From positions 1 to 50,306 of the forward strand of contig JBBPYR010000142.1 of assembly GCA_038199755.1 (NCBI GenBank): a stretch of DNA of 50,306 nt, read 5' to 3'. Position numbers and translations under genes: made by a program. Positions 24,168 to 32,752 of this stretch are shown here, piece by piece. The stretch's first letter is position 1; each line of letters begins with the position of its first letter. The stretch comes from JBBPYR01 sp038199755 (lineage in GTDB: Bacteria; Chloroflexota; Ktedonobacteria; Ktedonobacterales; Ktedonobacteraceae). Below the pieces are notes generated by a model that did not search any database, had not been told where the DNA came from, and saw only the letters and a list, made by a program, of their open reading frames with translations.

Positions 24168-26768
24168 ATGGCGGAGTCACAAAGCATAAGCAATACAGAC
24201 GGTACTACCAATACTGACAATACCAATCAAAATAAAGCACCTATACACACAACCGTGAAGTTCACACCAGAGGGTGCGGCGAATACGATAACGGCACCGA
24301 TGGACGATCAGCCAGAGGAAGCAAGCACGGCCGAAGAAAGCTTGCAGCTTACGGTGATTGAGGGCTTCCAGATTGGACGTGGCATAGCACGTCTTGATCC
24401 AAACGACATAGCCCGCTTAGGATGCCAAGCAGGGGATGTGGTTTTGATTACCGGTGCTCGCACCACATCTGCGAAGCTCGTCCCTAGTGCGCTGGTTGAT
24501 CGCGGCAAGCAAACGATTCAGATGGACAGTCAGGTGCGACAGAACAGTGCAGCGGGTCTGGGTGAACGTGTAACCGTGCGGAAAGCGAAGGTGCAGAACG
24601 CGGAAAAGGTGTCATTACTGCCCCTGAGCGGTGGCGCACCGATCCAAGAAAGCGATTTACAATACATTGCGCGCTACTTGCTTGGCCTACCCATTACGAT
24701 AGGTGATTTACTGCGTGTGGGCACCCCCGGCACGGCACCACGCGAGTTTCTGATTATTGGCACGACACCTGCCACACCAAGCTACACCATTCGCAAGCGC
24801 GACACAGGACAACTCCCCATCGTGCAGCCGCCCCTGCCAGAGGCAACCATCGAGACTGACTCCGAAGCGGTGTTAGTGCAGCCAAACACGATTGTTCGCG
24901 CACAGGTACGCGGAGCGACTAGCAACACGCCGGGGCGCGTCGGCTATGAAGATATCGGAGGTCTGGGGAAAGAGCTGCAACGCATTCGCGAAATGATTGA
25001 GCTTCCACTCAAATATCCAGCTGTCTTCGACCGTCTGGGCGTCGAGCCACCCAAAGGGGTGCTTCTCTACGGCCCTCCCGGAACGGGCAAAACGCTGATT
25101 GCGCGTGTCGTCGCCGCAGAAACCAATGCCGCCTTTTTCGTTATTAACGGGCCAGAAATCATCAACAAATTTTATGGCGAAAGCGAATCGCGCCTGCGTA
25201 ACCTCTTCCAGGAGGCCCAGCGCAGAGCACCTAGCATCATCTTCATTGATGAATTGGATGCCCTCGCGGCCAAACGAGCCGAGACGGGAGGAGAGGTCGA
25301 GCGGCGCATCGTCGGCCAACTGCTCGCCTTGATGGACGGCATGGCCTCACGCGGACAGATCGTGCTGATTGGAGCGACAAACCAGCCTAACGCACTCGAC
25401 CCCGCGATTCGCCGCCCCGGACGTTTCGACCGCGAGATTGGGTTGCGCGTCCCCGATGTACGTGGACGCACGGAGATACTGCGCATTCATAGCCGCGACG
25501 CAGCCCTGGCAAACGACATTGACTTCGCACGCCTAGCACAACTCACGCCCGGCTTCGTGGGAGCCGATCTTGAGGCACTGTGTCGCGAAGCCGCTATGAT
25601 TGCATTGCGTCGCGTACTACCGCATATTGACTACCAACGCGGCTACATTCCCTATGAAACGCTGGTCAACCTTAACATCACCATGGCTGATTTCCAGGCT
25701 GCACTGCGTGAGATTGAACCATCAACGACGCGCGAGGTCTATGTCGAGGTAAGTGAGACCTCATGGGATGACGTTGGTGGCTTAGAGGATGTCAAGACGA
25801 CCTTGACGGAAAGTGTAGAATGGCCGTTGCGCTATCCAGAGGTGTATGCGAACGCGAAGGTTGAGGCACCACGTGGCATCTTGCTTGCAGGCCCGCCGGG
25901 ATCAGGCAAAACGATGATGGCCCGTGCCCTCGCGAACCAGTGTGAGGCCAGCTTCATCTCTATCAAAGGACCAGAATTGCTTTCCAAGTGGGTCGGAGAG
26001 TCAGAAAAAGGTGTACGCGAGGTCTTTCGGCATGCCAAACAAGCCGCCCCCTGTATTGTCTTTTTCGACGAACTGGACGCACTCGCCCCGCGCCGTGGTG
26101 GAGGTGGCGATAGTCACGTAGGAGATCGAGTGATTGCTCAATTGCTCACCGAGATGGATGGTATCGAAGGCCGCGAAGGGGTGATCGTGTTAGCCGCCAC
26201 CAATCGACCTGAGTTAATCGACCCGGCTCTGTTGCGTCCCGGTCGCTTTGATCTGGTAGTGGAGTTACAATATCCGAATGAGCGTGAACGGCAAGCCATT
26301 TTCTCCGTTCATATGCGCAATCGGCCAATCGCCACAGAGATTACAGCAGCGGAATTGGCTCGCCTCACCCCGGGCAGAAGTGGTGCCGATATCGAAGCCA
26401 TTTGTCGTCGTGCGGGCTTGCTTGCCCTCCGAGAGTGGATCGCGCCGAAGTTAGCCCTTGGGCGTGTGCTGATCACCGAAGAGAAAGAAGGCAACACGCA
26501 AGAGCAACCAGAGGATACAGCACCAGAAAATGGCTCTGCACCAAACATACCTGCGGCACGTTTCGAGATCAAAGCTGAGCATTTCGCCCATGCAATCGAC
26601 GAGCAGCGTGAACGCTACAATGTGCAGGAGGAGGCCGAGGAAACCATTACCCGCCAAGAGGAGAATCGCCAGCGCTTGCTCGACATGGCGGAGAAGGTTA
26701 GCTCTCCGCAGAAGCAAGATTTGCGCGGTTTCCGTCTCTGGCTAGCTCGACTTTTTGGCCTAGTATAA
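24168..26768 (+). CDS. CDC48/VAT-like double AAA+ ATPase
   Basis: An 866-residue protein unfoldase of the p97/VAT type. After a disordered Asn/Thr/Glu-rich leader of about 50 residues comes a CDC48 N-domain double-psi barrel (VIEGFQIGRGIARLDPNDIARLG) and second half (PLSGGAPIQESDLQYI). Two AAA+ modules follow: Walker A GPPGTGKT (302-309) with IIFIDELDALA, and GPPGSGKT (575-582) with IVFFDELDALAPRRG. Both contain arginine-finger regions (RRPGRFDR, LRPGRFD). The C-terminal 90 residues are charged and end in a hydrophobic tail (LWLARLFGLV). ATG 24168 has GAGGG/AAGG upstream. It lies 99 nt after the nrfD-like gene, perhaps in the same transcript; a link to formate metabolism is not evident. Confidence 0.92.
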   Translation: MAESQSISNTDGTTNTDNTNQNKAPIHTTVKFTPEGAANTITAPMDDQPEEASTAEESLQLTVIEGFQIGRGIARLDPNDIARLGCQAGDVVLITGARTTSAKLVPSALVDRGKQTIQMDSQVRQNSAAGLGERVTVRKAKVQNAEKVSLLPLSGGAPIQESDLQYIARYLLGLPITIGDLLRVGTPGTAPREFLIIGTTPATPSYTIRKRDTGQLPIVQPPLPEATIETDSEAVLVQPNTIVRAQVRGATSNTPGRVGYEDIGGLGKELQRIREMIELPLKYPAVFDRLGVEPPKGVLLYGPPGTGKTLIARVVAAETNAAFFVINGPEIINKFYGESESRLRNLFQEAQRRAPSIIFIDELDALAAKRAETGGEVERRIVGQLLALMDGMASRGQIVLIGATNQPNALDPAIRRPGRFDREIGLRVPDVRGRTEILRIHSRDAALANDIDFARLAQLTPGFVGADLEALCREAAMIALRRVLPHIDYQRGYIPYETLVNLNITMADFQAALREIEPSTTREVYVEVSETSWDDVGGLEDVKTTLTESVEWPLRYPEVYANAKVEAPRGILLAGPPGSGKTMMARALANQCEASFISIKGPELLSKWVGESEKGVREVFRHAKQAAPCIVFFDELDALAPRRGGGGDSHVGDRVIAQLLTEMDGIEGREGVIVLAATNRPELIDPALLRPGRFDLVVELQYPNERERQAIFSVHMRNRPIATEITAAELARLTPGRSGADIEAICRRAGLLALREWIAPKLALGRVLITEEKEGNTQEQPEDTAPENGSAPNIPAARFEIKAEHFAHAIDEQRERYNVQEEAEETITRQEENRQRLLDMAEKVSSPQKQDLRGFRLWLARLFGLV

Positions 26769-26784
26769 CATTTCGCCTACTATG

Positions 26785-26846
26785 GAGGAGAAAAAGCGGT
26801 AGCTGGGTAAGCTAATATGCTTGCCCAGCTACCGCTTTTTCTCCTC
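26785..26846. terminator. Long intrinsic terminator after the CDC48-like gene
   Basis: Arms of 28 nt (26785-26812 and 26819-26846) pair throughout with one T-G wobble around a 6-nt loop. A-runs in the left arm and T-runs in the right arm make it a plausible terminator in both directions; it follows the stop codon by 17 nt. Confidence 0.8.
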
Positions 26847-27169
26847 TATTTGCTCTTTTACAGGAAAAACTTCCATCTTCGTGCTGATACCCCACAAAAG
26901 GTGCGCAAATTGCGTCTTTCTTATTAGAAGCCCATTAGTAGCCCATTAGTAGCCCAAATTAGGGACAAAATAGGCAATTTTGGCTATACGTGTCAAAGAT
27001 GTGCATATGATACGTCGTTTTTAGTACAAATGTAAAAAGTGTGTAAGCACATATGTAAGTTTTTGTTGGAAATGTTTAAAATTGCGTACATTCTCCACTT
27101 ACAAATTATAGGTCACTATGCTATACTCTATACGGTGGTGAATGTACTAGGCAGTGAAGGGAGCAGTAA
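26847..27169. other. Intergenic region with a short tandem repeat and promoter-like A/T-rich DNA
   Basis: AGCCCATTAGT occurs twice in direct succession (26929-26939 and 26940-26950), followed by a third partial copy AGCCCAAATTAG. Downstream is A/T-rich DNA with TATACT (27122-27127), a possible -10 for the gene at 27170. No convincing gene was seen. Confidence 0.5.
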
Positions 27170-27547
27170 GTGTTACTTACATCCGACAACTTCTCTTCCG
27201 TCTCTCGTAGGCAAGTTATTGATGCGTACCTAAAAGCCCTACAGTTGATTGATGAGCGTGTTACGCCTCTTCTCGGCAAAGCTACAACCCGCGTTCTCGT
27301 ACAAGGTGCCGCCAAGCGAGTCATGGATAAACATTCATTCCTTTCTTTTTTTGTTACTATGCCTTATACTGATATTGTTCCGTCGGTTATCCATGAACAG
27401 CTTTCTGGCAATACTGTACAAGAACTTGCATCTGGACTCAATGCCCTCCTCGATGAGTGCTTTGCAGGACTCAAAGAACTCACGGGAAATCTCATTGCGC
27501 CCCCGCTTTATGCTGAAGTGACCCGTCATCTTCGGCAGATTCAGTAG
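27170..27547 (+). CDS. Hypothetical small helical protein upstream of a sensor kinase
   Basis: A 125-residue soluble, largely helical protein that I do not recognise. The middle is predicted to be a helical bundle (KALQLIDERVTPLLGKATTR), with a hydrophobic FLSFFVTMPYTDIV segment that is too short and polar for a confident TM helix. The start is GTG with AAGGGAG about 8 nt upstream. Its stop lies about 20 nt before the histidine kinase start, so the two are probably co-transcribed, and it might be a partner of that kinase; that is inference from position only. Confidence 0.6.
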   Translation: MLLTSDNFSSVSRRQVIDAYLKALQLIDERVTPLLGKATTRVLVQGAAKRVMDKHSFLSFFVTMPYTDIVPSVIHEQLSGNTVQELASGLNALLDECFAGLKELTGNLIAPPLYAEVTRHLRQIQ

Positions 27548-27568
27548 CAAGAATGCGTGGAGAGTAGC

Positions 27569-29440
27569 GTGCAGTCAAGGTCTCAGGCTAGTCTCAACAT
27601 CGAAGGTACTGCTAGTACCTTCGATGTTGAAAGTACACATAGCACACATAACCTAGATGGCGTGCAATATATGAAAAGCCATTTCGATATTTCCAATAAA
27701 ATTGGTGAACCTACACTAACCAATATTCAGGATGAATTAGAATACATCAATGCTATTGGGAAAAGCTTCGTTGCTGCTATTGACCGCTTCCACGTCCATC
27801 GTGCTCTTCTTACTGCCCTACAAAGCTTATACAGTTTCTCTGCGTGTTGCATTTTACTCAAGAATGAGCGCGAAACATTCGATTTATTTGTTATTCCCTG
27901 CCAACCGTTAAGTGCCTCATTCATTGAAGATATGTTTCAGCGCATTGTGAAAGCTGCAATTGTGGTAGACTTTCCCGGCACATCGGTAGAGCAACTCAAA
28001 AAAGTTGCCTATTTTGATGCACCAGATGAGGTCGCACAATACCGAACGCAGGAGGCTATTGCCTGCACCGAAATTGGCTCACATTGGAGCCTCCCCTTGA
28101 CCGTCGAGAATCGCATTATTGGTATCCTCAGCTTATTTGATGAGGTCATTGGCACCTTTGATGCCGACCCAAGCATGTTGCGGATAACGGCTATGATTGC
28201 CGACTACGCCGCAGTCGCGCTGGACAATGCCCGCTTGCGCGAACGCGAGAATGCGTTATGGCGCAGTGCCGAACTGGGACGGAAACGCCTGGAACTCATC
28301 TTGAGGAGTATGGCGGAATGCTTATTCATCACGAATAGCGATGGTGCCATTGTTTCACTCAATCCCTCAGCACAACAACTCTTCGCCCGTGAGGGCATCG
28401 AGCTAAAACTCAACGTTCCACTACGTGACCAGGACGTTGTTCACAAACATGGCTGGCTTCTTCGCCTTGCAGATATTATCATTCAAGCGCAAGCAGGGGA
28501 ATCCGTTCTCAATCAAGAATTGATTATCAATGAGCATGGTGAAACCGTGCCACTGACACTTAGTGTCAGTGCATCTCCTCTCCACGAACAAGACACAGCG
28601 AATGTAGAACCAATCGAGGCGGTCGGGGTGGTGGTCGTGCTCAATGACGTGACATCAAGCAAGCAGCTCAATCGCTTGAAAGATGAATTCGTCTCGGTAG
28701 TATCCCATGAATTACGGACGCCGTTGACCACCATTAAAGGTTACACCCAACACCTTGTGCGACGCATCGAACGCCGCCTACATAAAGCACTCAGTGGTCA
28801 TGACAACCAGCAAGCAGCTCAATCGCCAACGGTCGAGTCACCAGAAAGGGCTGATTTGCGCAGTTTACATATTGTGCAAAGCCAGACCGATCATCTGGAA
28901 CGGCTTGTGAATGAGCTCCTTGATCTCTCACATGTGCAAGAAGGGCAACTTACACTTAAATATAGTACCTTTTCCCTGGCAGATGTGCTCGCGGATTGCG
29001 TCCATTCTGTACAGGTGAGTACAGAACAACACACGCTCTCTTTTCAATGCTTGGTAGAGGATACCGAGGAGACACCTATCACGGCGGATCGTGAACGTAT
29101 CGCGCAGGTGATAGGAAACCTACTAGATAACGCGATCAAATACTCGCCACAAGGTGGACAGATCGTGGTCTCGCTGGAGATGAGGCAGGGGAATTACTAC
29201 ATACAAATCATCGATCAAGGTATTGGTGTGAGTACCGAGCATTACGACCATATTTTTGAGCGTTTCTATCGCATCCGCAGTGCTACCAGCCATTTCTCAG
29301 GCATTGGGCTTGGCCTTTATGTCGCGAAAGCGATTATTGAGCGGCATGGTGGCGAGATTGGCTTCTTCAATAATGCCAACATTGGCACAACGTTCCACTT
29401 TACGCTGCCACTGAGACCTCGTACACAACCACTCTCCTGA
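27569..29440 (+). CDS. Soluble GAF-PAS sensor histidine kinase
   Basis: About 623 residues without TM segments. An N-terminal GAF-like domain (roughly 45-220; ends in IADYAAVALDNARLRERE) is followed by a PAS domain (about 235-350; MAECLFITNSDGAIVSLNPS). The dimerisation/phosphoacceptor helix has His380 in VVSHELRTPLTTIKGYTQHL, and the ATPase domain has NLLDNAIKYSP, DQGIGV, FERFYR and GIGLGLYVAK. No response regulator is adjacent. The start is uncertain: GTG 27569 has GGAG 6 nt upstream, GTG 27557 does not, and ATG 27671 is also possible. A perfect inverted repeat occupies codons 10-20 of this reading. The signal sensed is unknown. Confidence 0.88.
   Translation: MQSRSQASLNIEGTASTFDVESTHSTHNLDGVQYMKSHFDISNKIGEPTLTNIQDELEYINAIGKSFVAAIDRFHVHRALLTALQSLYSFSACCILLKNERETFDLFVIPCQPLSASFIEDMFQRIVKAAIVVDFPGTSVEQLKKVAYFDAPDEVAQYRTQEAIACTEIGSHWSLPLTVENRIIGILSLFDEVIGTFDADPSMLRITAMIADYAAVALDNARLRERENALWRSAELGRKRLELILRSMAECLFITNSDGAIVSLNPSAQQLFAREGIELKLNVPLRDQDVVHKHGWLLRLADIIIQAQAGESVLNQELIINEHGETVPLTLSVSASPLHEQDTANVEPIEAVGVVVVLNDVTSSKQLNRLKDEFVSVVSHELRTPLTTIKGYTQHLVRRIERRLHKALSGHDNQQAAQSPTVESPERADLRSLHIVQSQTDHLERLVNELLDLSHVQEGQLTLKYSTFSLADVLADCVHSVQVSTEQHTLSFQCLVEDTEETPITADRERIAQVIGNLLDNAIKYSPQGGQIVVSLEMRQGNYYIQIIDQGIGVSTEHYDHIFERFYRIRSATSHFSGIGLGLYVAKAIIERHGGEIGFFNNANIGTTFHFTLPLRPRTQPLS
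27596..27628 (+). repeat. Perfect 15-bp inverted repeat at the 5' end of the kinase gene
   Basis: AACATCGAAGGTACT (27596-27610), loop GCT, AGTACCTTCGATGTT (27614-27628). No T-run follows. It lies just downstream of the GTG start chosen for the kinase, or in the untranslated leader if ATG 27671 is the true start. It could be an mRNA hairpin affecting kinase translation or an operator; neither is shown. Confidence 0.75.
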
Positions 29441-29476
29441 CATCAACAGAGCTAACACACATGCCAACCTACATCG

Positions 29477-29995
29477 TCAAAATGCCCGTAACAGGTCGAT
29501 TGGGTTTGCACCAAAGTGGTCACTCAAGTAGCTGTAGCCAAAAGGCGTAAAATGAATTTTTGTCCAGGTTGAACGGAGCAATTGCATGCTGCGCAGAATA
29601 CGTGCTTCCCCCCATAATGGATAGCGCAAGTCACGAAGGGCATTCACAACATCCCGTGTACTGGTGATACACATGCCACACGCGATTACCAACGCCTCAA
29701 AGAGAGGATAATGTGGCAAGGTGATTGGTGCGATGGCTGAAAACAGACCAATATACAGCACTCCGCCTGACACCAGGGCAGGGCAAATCACATCTAGCCA
29801 GATATACCACAATGACGGTTCCCGCAGAAAGAGCACGGTGACACCCAGAGGGCCAACCGCCCAACCAACAAGAGGTTCTTGTCGCACCACTGTCACCAGG
29901 ACGTGGGTGCCAACAAAAAGCGCGAGCCATGCTATTAACACCACGCCTAGCCCGAAGAGATTTGTCACGTGGAAGCTTGTCCATATACCCTGCAT
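29477..29995 (-). CDS. Multi-TM membrane protein of unknown function
   Basis: A 172-residue protein with about four hydrophobic segments: LFGLGVVLIAWLALFVGTHV near the N-terminus, VGWAVGPLGVTVLFL, VICPALVSGGVLYIGLFSAI and a weaker one at LFEALVIACGMCI. A soluble C-terminal tail follows (RDLRYPLWGEARIL onward). I do not recognise the family. ATG 29995 has AGGAG 8 nt upstream and is preferred over 30016 and 30028. It is convergent with the sensor kinase, with 36 nt between the stops. Confidence 0.65.
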   Translation of the reverse strand: MQGIWTSFHVTNLFGLGVVLIAWLALFVGTHVLVTVVRQEPLVGWAVGPLGVTVLFLREPSLWYIWLDVICPALVSGGVLYIGLFSAIAPITLPHYPLFEALVIACGMCITSTRDVVNALRDLRYPLWGEARILRSMQLLRSTWTKIHFTPFGYSYLSDHFGANPIDLLRAF

Positions 29996-30164
29996 ACTCA
30001 CACTCCTACGGTGCATGCCTGAGATCACTCGATCACTTACTCTTTATTATAAGCTAACAAAGAGGGCTTGTGCAATTGTGATAGCACTCCTGTTCTGCTC
30101 ATTTTTCACGCTCGTTCTTCACACTTTTTCACGCTTAGGCGCGCTTGCTCTCGCTTGCTCTCAC

Positions 30165-30827
30165 CTATTCATGCCAACCTTGTTGACCTACGAGAGGAAC
30201 AAAGACACATTCCCCTAATGAGACCTCTCGGATTGAGGTTCCATTGCCCTGCGAGGAACGTTCGCGCCATAAAACACGCAGGTTTTGACGATCACGCCCA
30301 CCAATGGGAATGACCAGCAAGCCATCCACCGCTAATTGGTCCATCAGGTGTGCTGGAACTTCTGGTGCCGCCGCAGTCACGAGAATACGATCATAGGGAG
30401 CGGCATCTGGCCAACCGAGTGTGCCATCACCTACATAGATAGACACATTTGCTGCATAGTCAGGGTAAAGATGACGGGCAGCAGTATAGGCCAGACGCGG
30501 ATGACGTTCGATGCTATGGACAAAAGCCGCGAGTTGTGACAAAATTGCGGTTTGATAACCGGACCCTGTCCCGATCTCCAGCACGCGTTCGGTGCCTGTC
30601 AGAGAGAGGGCCTGTGTCATGACCGCTACCATCAAGGGTTGAGAAATGGTCTGACCCATATCAATTGGTAAAGCTCGATTTTCATATGCCCTCTCATAGT
30701 GTACCTCATCAACGAAACGTTCACGGGGGGTGTATGCGAGCACAGAAAGTATACGGGTATCATGTATGCCCGCTTTTAACAGTGCTTCGATGAGACGATG
30801 GCGTTGGGTTTCAAGGTAATCTGGCAT
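30165..30827 (-). CDS. pcm: Protein-L-isoaspartate O-methyltransferase
   Basis: It methylates isoaspartyl residues in damaged proteins with S-adenosylmethionine, starting their repair. The 220-residue product has the family signature PIDMGQTISQPLMVAVMTQAL, SAM-binding motif I VLEIGTGSGYQTAILSQL and the following VHSIERHPRLAYTA, then GDGTLGWPDAAPYDRILVTAAAPEVP. The length is normal. ATG 30827 has no strong ribosome site (a weak AAAGAGA about 13 nt upstream). It is a single-gene unit between a membrane protein gene and tRNA-Val. Confidence 0.95.
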   Translation of the reverse strand: MPDYLETQRHRLIEALLKAGIHDTRILSVLAYTPRERFVDEVHYERAYENRALPIDMGQTISQPLMVAVMTQALSLTGTERVLEIGTGSGYQTAILSQLAAFVHSIERHPRLAYTAARHLYPDYAANVSIYVGDGTLGWPDAAPYDRILVTAAAPEVPAHLMDQLAVDGLLVIPIGGRDRQNLRVLWRERSSQGNGTSIREVSLGECVFVPLVGQQGWHE

Positions 30828-31005
30828 GATAAATGAGAATCTCTTTTTCCACGGGAACGGCTCGGTTCTACGATGAATGCATACGATGGGGACATGCTAC
30901 GAGGGTGTTTTGGTAAGCTATAATTGCCATATTCATTGCTAAAACAGAGAAGGCCGAATAATCCTCTCCTTATTCAGGGTGACTATCCAGCTTTCTATTT
31001 CATCA

Positions 31006-31077
31006 TGGGCACTACTGGTATCGAACCAGTGACCTCTTCGGTGTGAACGAAGCGCTCTCCCACTGAGCTAAGTGCCC
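31006..31077 (-). tRNA. tRNA-Val (anticodon CAC)
   Basis: On the minus strand a full cloverleaf folds: 7-bp acceptor stem GGGCACT/AGTGCCC, a D-arm with GTGGGAG, a 5-bp anticodon stem CTTCG/CGAAG enclosing TTCACAC (anticodon CAC, reading GUG), and a T-arm with GGTTCGATACC. The discriminator base is A. The 3' CCA is not encoded. Confidence 0.96.
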
Positions 31078-31095
31078 TTGCCTATGACAAGAGCA

Positions 31096-31124
31096 ACTAT
31101 AGCATTAGCGTAAAAAATTGTCAA
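31096..31124 (-). promoter_or_regulatory. Promoter of tRNA-Val
   Basis: On the minus strand TTGACA (31124-31119), a 17-nt spacer and TATAGT (31101-31096), 19 nt upstream of the tRNA 5' end: a near-consensus stable-RNA promoter. Confidence 0.85.
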
Positions 31125-31235
31125 GCGTGATAGCACAGTTTTTTATGCGGGTAGTCAAGATATTGTCCAGTCACGAAGAACAAGCACCATCCGTATTACC
31201 TATATACGTATTACCATTTAGAAAGGGATCAGAGA

Positions 31236-31340
31236 ATGAAAAAAACACTCGCGAAATGGCTGGTCGGAGCCGTTCTTCTGCCAGCAGTGATGCTCGTGCT
31301 GCAACGACGCATCAATGAACTGATTGATGAACGCCTGTAA
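31236..31340 (+). CDS. 34-residue single-span membrane microprotein (putative)
   Basis: ATG 31236 follows AAAGGGA by about 7 nt and encodes 34 residues: a basic start (MKKTLAKW), a hydrophobic helix (LVGAVLLPAVMLVL) and an amphipathic end (QRRINELIDERL). The pattern of positive-inside residues, a single helix and a charged tail resembles small bacterial membrane proteins; no family is recognised. It is shorter than usual annotation cut-offs. The gene lies between tRNA-Val and the membrane protein at 31428 on the plus strand. Confidence 0.55.
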   Translation: MKKTLAKWLVGAVLLPAVMLVLQRRINELIDERL

Positions 31341-31427
31341 CGAGCACTAGCAACTCATGCATATATGCTTTACGCAGATATGGTATACTGAAGGACAGTT
31401 CTATTCTATGTTCTTCAGGAGTATTTT

Positions 31428-31886
31428 ATGAATGACAAACCTGTAAGTGCTAGTGCTTCAGCACAAGAGCCGATGTCCCAAACAATGAATAAAGACCCGA
31501 ATATGGCTTCCACTGAAAAAGCCAGTGCATTGGAGAGCACCTCAGCAAATGTGACAAGTACGACTCCCGTCGCTGCCGCAGATAGAGAGGGCCGCAAGGT
31601 CTACGGAACAGCCAAGACAGAAAACCTGCGCGACTCTGGTTTATGGCGTTTCATCTTGCCCGCCTTTGTCGCCGTCCTATGCTTAGGGCTACTGGCCGTA
31701 CCTCTTATCATTTTGATACCATTACTTTCTACGTCTCTTGATGCGAGTGCGGCTGCAAATAAAGAGAACATTTCCCTAACATGGCTTTGGATAACGATGA
31801 TTGTAATCGAGGTTGGATTGGCTGTTGTCGTTATTTGGGGACTGCTCAGAATATTCATGACGCAAGCGGGGAACTATCATCGCTAG
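31428..31886 (+). CDS. Two-TM membrane protein of unknown function
   Basis: A 152-residue protein with a Ser/Ala/Thr-rich, probably disordered N-terminal 65 residues, then two TM helices (about 73-100, FILPAFVAVLCLGLLAVPLI, and 119-142, WLWITMIVIEVGLAVVVIWG). The ribosome site AGGAG lies 6 nt before ATG 31428, and an extended -10 (TGGTATACT, ending 31389) lies upstream. I do not recognise the family. It is followed 34 nt later by the comB-like gene. Confidence 0.7.
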   Translation: MNDKPVSASASAQEPMSQTMNKDPNMASTEKASALESTSANVTSTTPVAAADREGRKVYGTAKTENLRDSGLWRFILPAFVAVLCLGLLAVPLIILIPLLSTSLDASAAANKENISLTWLWITMIVIEVGLAVVVIWGLLRIFMTQAGNYHR

Positions 31887-31920
31887 CTCGTTGATACTCT
31901 CAGTGAAACAAAGAGGCACT

Positions 31921-32664
31921 ATGCACATCTCTAGAGTAAATCACACCACGGCTGCACAAGCTCGTGGTGTTACTATTGTAATAGACGTTATCCGCGCCTT
32001 TACCGTCGCGGGCCATGCTTTTGCCAGAGGCGCACAAACCCTCTGGCTGGTACGTGACATTGAAGAGGCTCTAGCACTACGCGAACGTGTCTTTGCGGAG
32101 GCCACTTCGACAGAGAAGCCACCTGTCTTTCTGGCGGGAGAACATAAAGGCAAGCTCATTCCCGGCTTTGACTTCAATAACTCACCTGCGTACATGTCGC
32201 GGGCTGACGTTCAGGGTGGCCTCGTGATTCAACGGACGGGAGCAGGAACACAGGGCGCGGTCGCAGTGGCCCACACACCTTATATCTTGCTTTGTGCATT
32301 GACAAACGCGCAAGCCACCGCCGCCTATGCGCGCACCCTCGCCACAAAGACAGCCGGTGAAATTACTCTTTTTCCCACGGGCTCAGAGGATGATTTTGCC
32401 TACGGAAGTGAAGATATCTATTGCGCTGATTATGTTGAAGCCCTTTTAGAAGAGCGCGGCGATACCCAACAACTCTTAGAGGATCGCATTGCGCAGTTAC
32501 GAGCCTCCATTCGCTTTGAACTTTGGCAGGAAGGTGACGCCGACTTTCCCGCAGAGGATATTCCAACGGTACTTGACGTAGACCGCTTCCACTTCGCCAT
32601 GCTAGGCATCCGCAAACAGTGGCACGATATCACGTATATCGAGGTCCAACGCATTAACGTATAA
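31921..32664 (+). CDS. comB: ComB-family 2-phosphosulfolactate phosphatase-like protein
   Basis: A 247-residue member of the ComB family, whose founding enzyme removes phosphate from 2-phosphosulfolactate in coenzyme M biosynthesis; many bacteria without coenzyme M carry homologues whose substrate is unknown. Diagnostic segments are VTIVIDVIRAFTVAGHAFARGA near the N-terminus, LAGEHKGKLIPGFDFNNSPAY, QRTGAGTQGAVAV and the acidic GSEDDFAYGSEDIYCADYVEALL. ATG 31921 has GAGG 5 nt upstream; the frame from 31891 is less likely. No other coenzyme M genes are present, so the substrate should be left open. Confidence 0.88.
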   Translation: MHISRVNHTTAAQARGVTIVIDVIRAFTVAGHAFARGAQTLWLVRDIEEALALRERVFAEATSTEKPPVFLAGEHKGKLIPGFDFNNSPAYMSRADVQGGLVIQRTGAGTQGAVAVAHTPYILLCALTNAQATAAYARTLATKTAGEITLFPTGSEDDFAYGSEDIYCADYVEALLEERGDTQQLLEDRIAQLRASIRFELWQEGDADFPAEDIPTVLDVDRFHFAMLGIRKQWHDITYIEVQRINV

Positions 32665-32691
32665 CAGCATCATATTGCTATACCATACACA

Positions 32692-32740
32692 GTACGGTGT
32701 TGCTAGCGTAAACAGTACTTTTTTGCTGGCAACATCGTAC
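32692..32740. terminator. Hairpin between convergent comB and cupredoxin genes
   Basis: A 16-bp stem with two wobble pairs (32692-32707 with 32725-32740) encloses a 17-nt loop that itself contains six T. It is positioned to terminate both genes, but there is no T-run after the stem, so its efficiency is uncertain. Confidence 0.5.
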
Positions 32741-32752
32741 CCTGGATGATTC

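Noticed and set aside
31118..31318. 66-codon frame before the 34-residue microprotein
   Set aside because: No ribosome site; it overlaps the tRNA promoter and the microprotein in another frame and has a low-complexity Ser/Ala/Arg end.
32692..32740. Transposon end-type inverted repeat between comB and the cupredoxin gene
   Set aside because: The arms lie in a convergent junction like the other long terminators, with wobble pairs, and no transposase or target duplication was seen.
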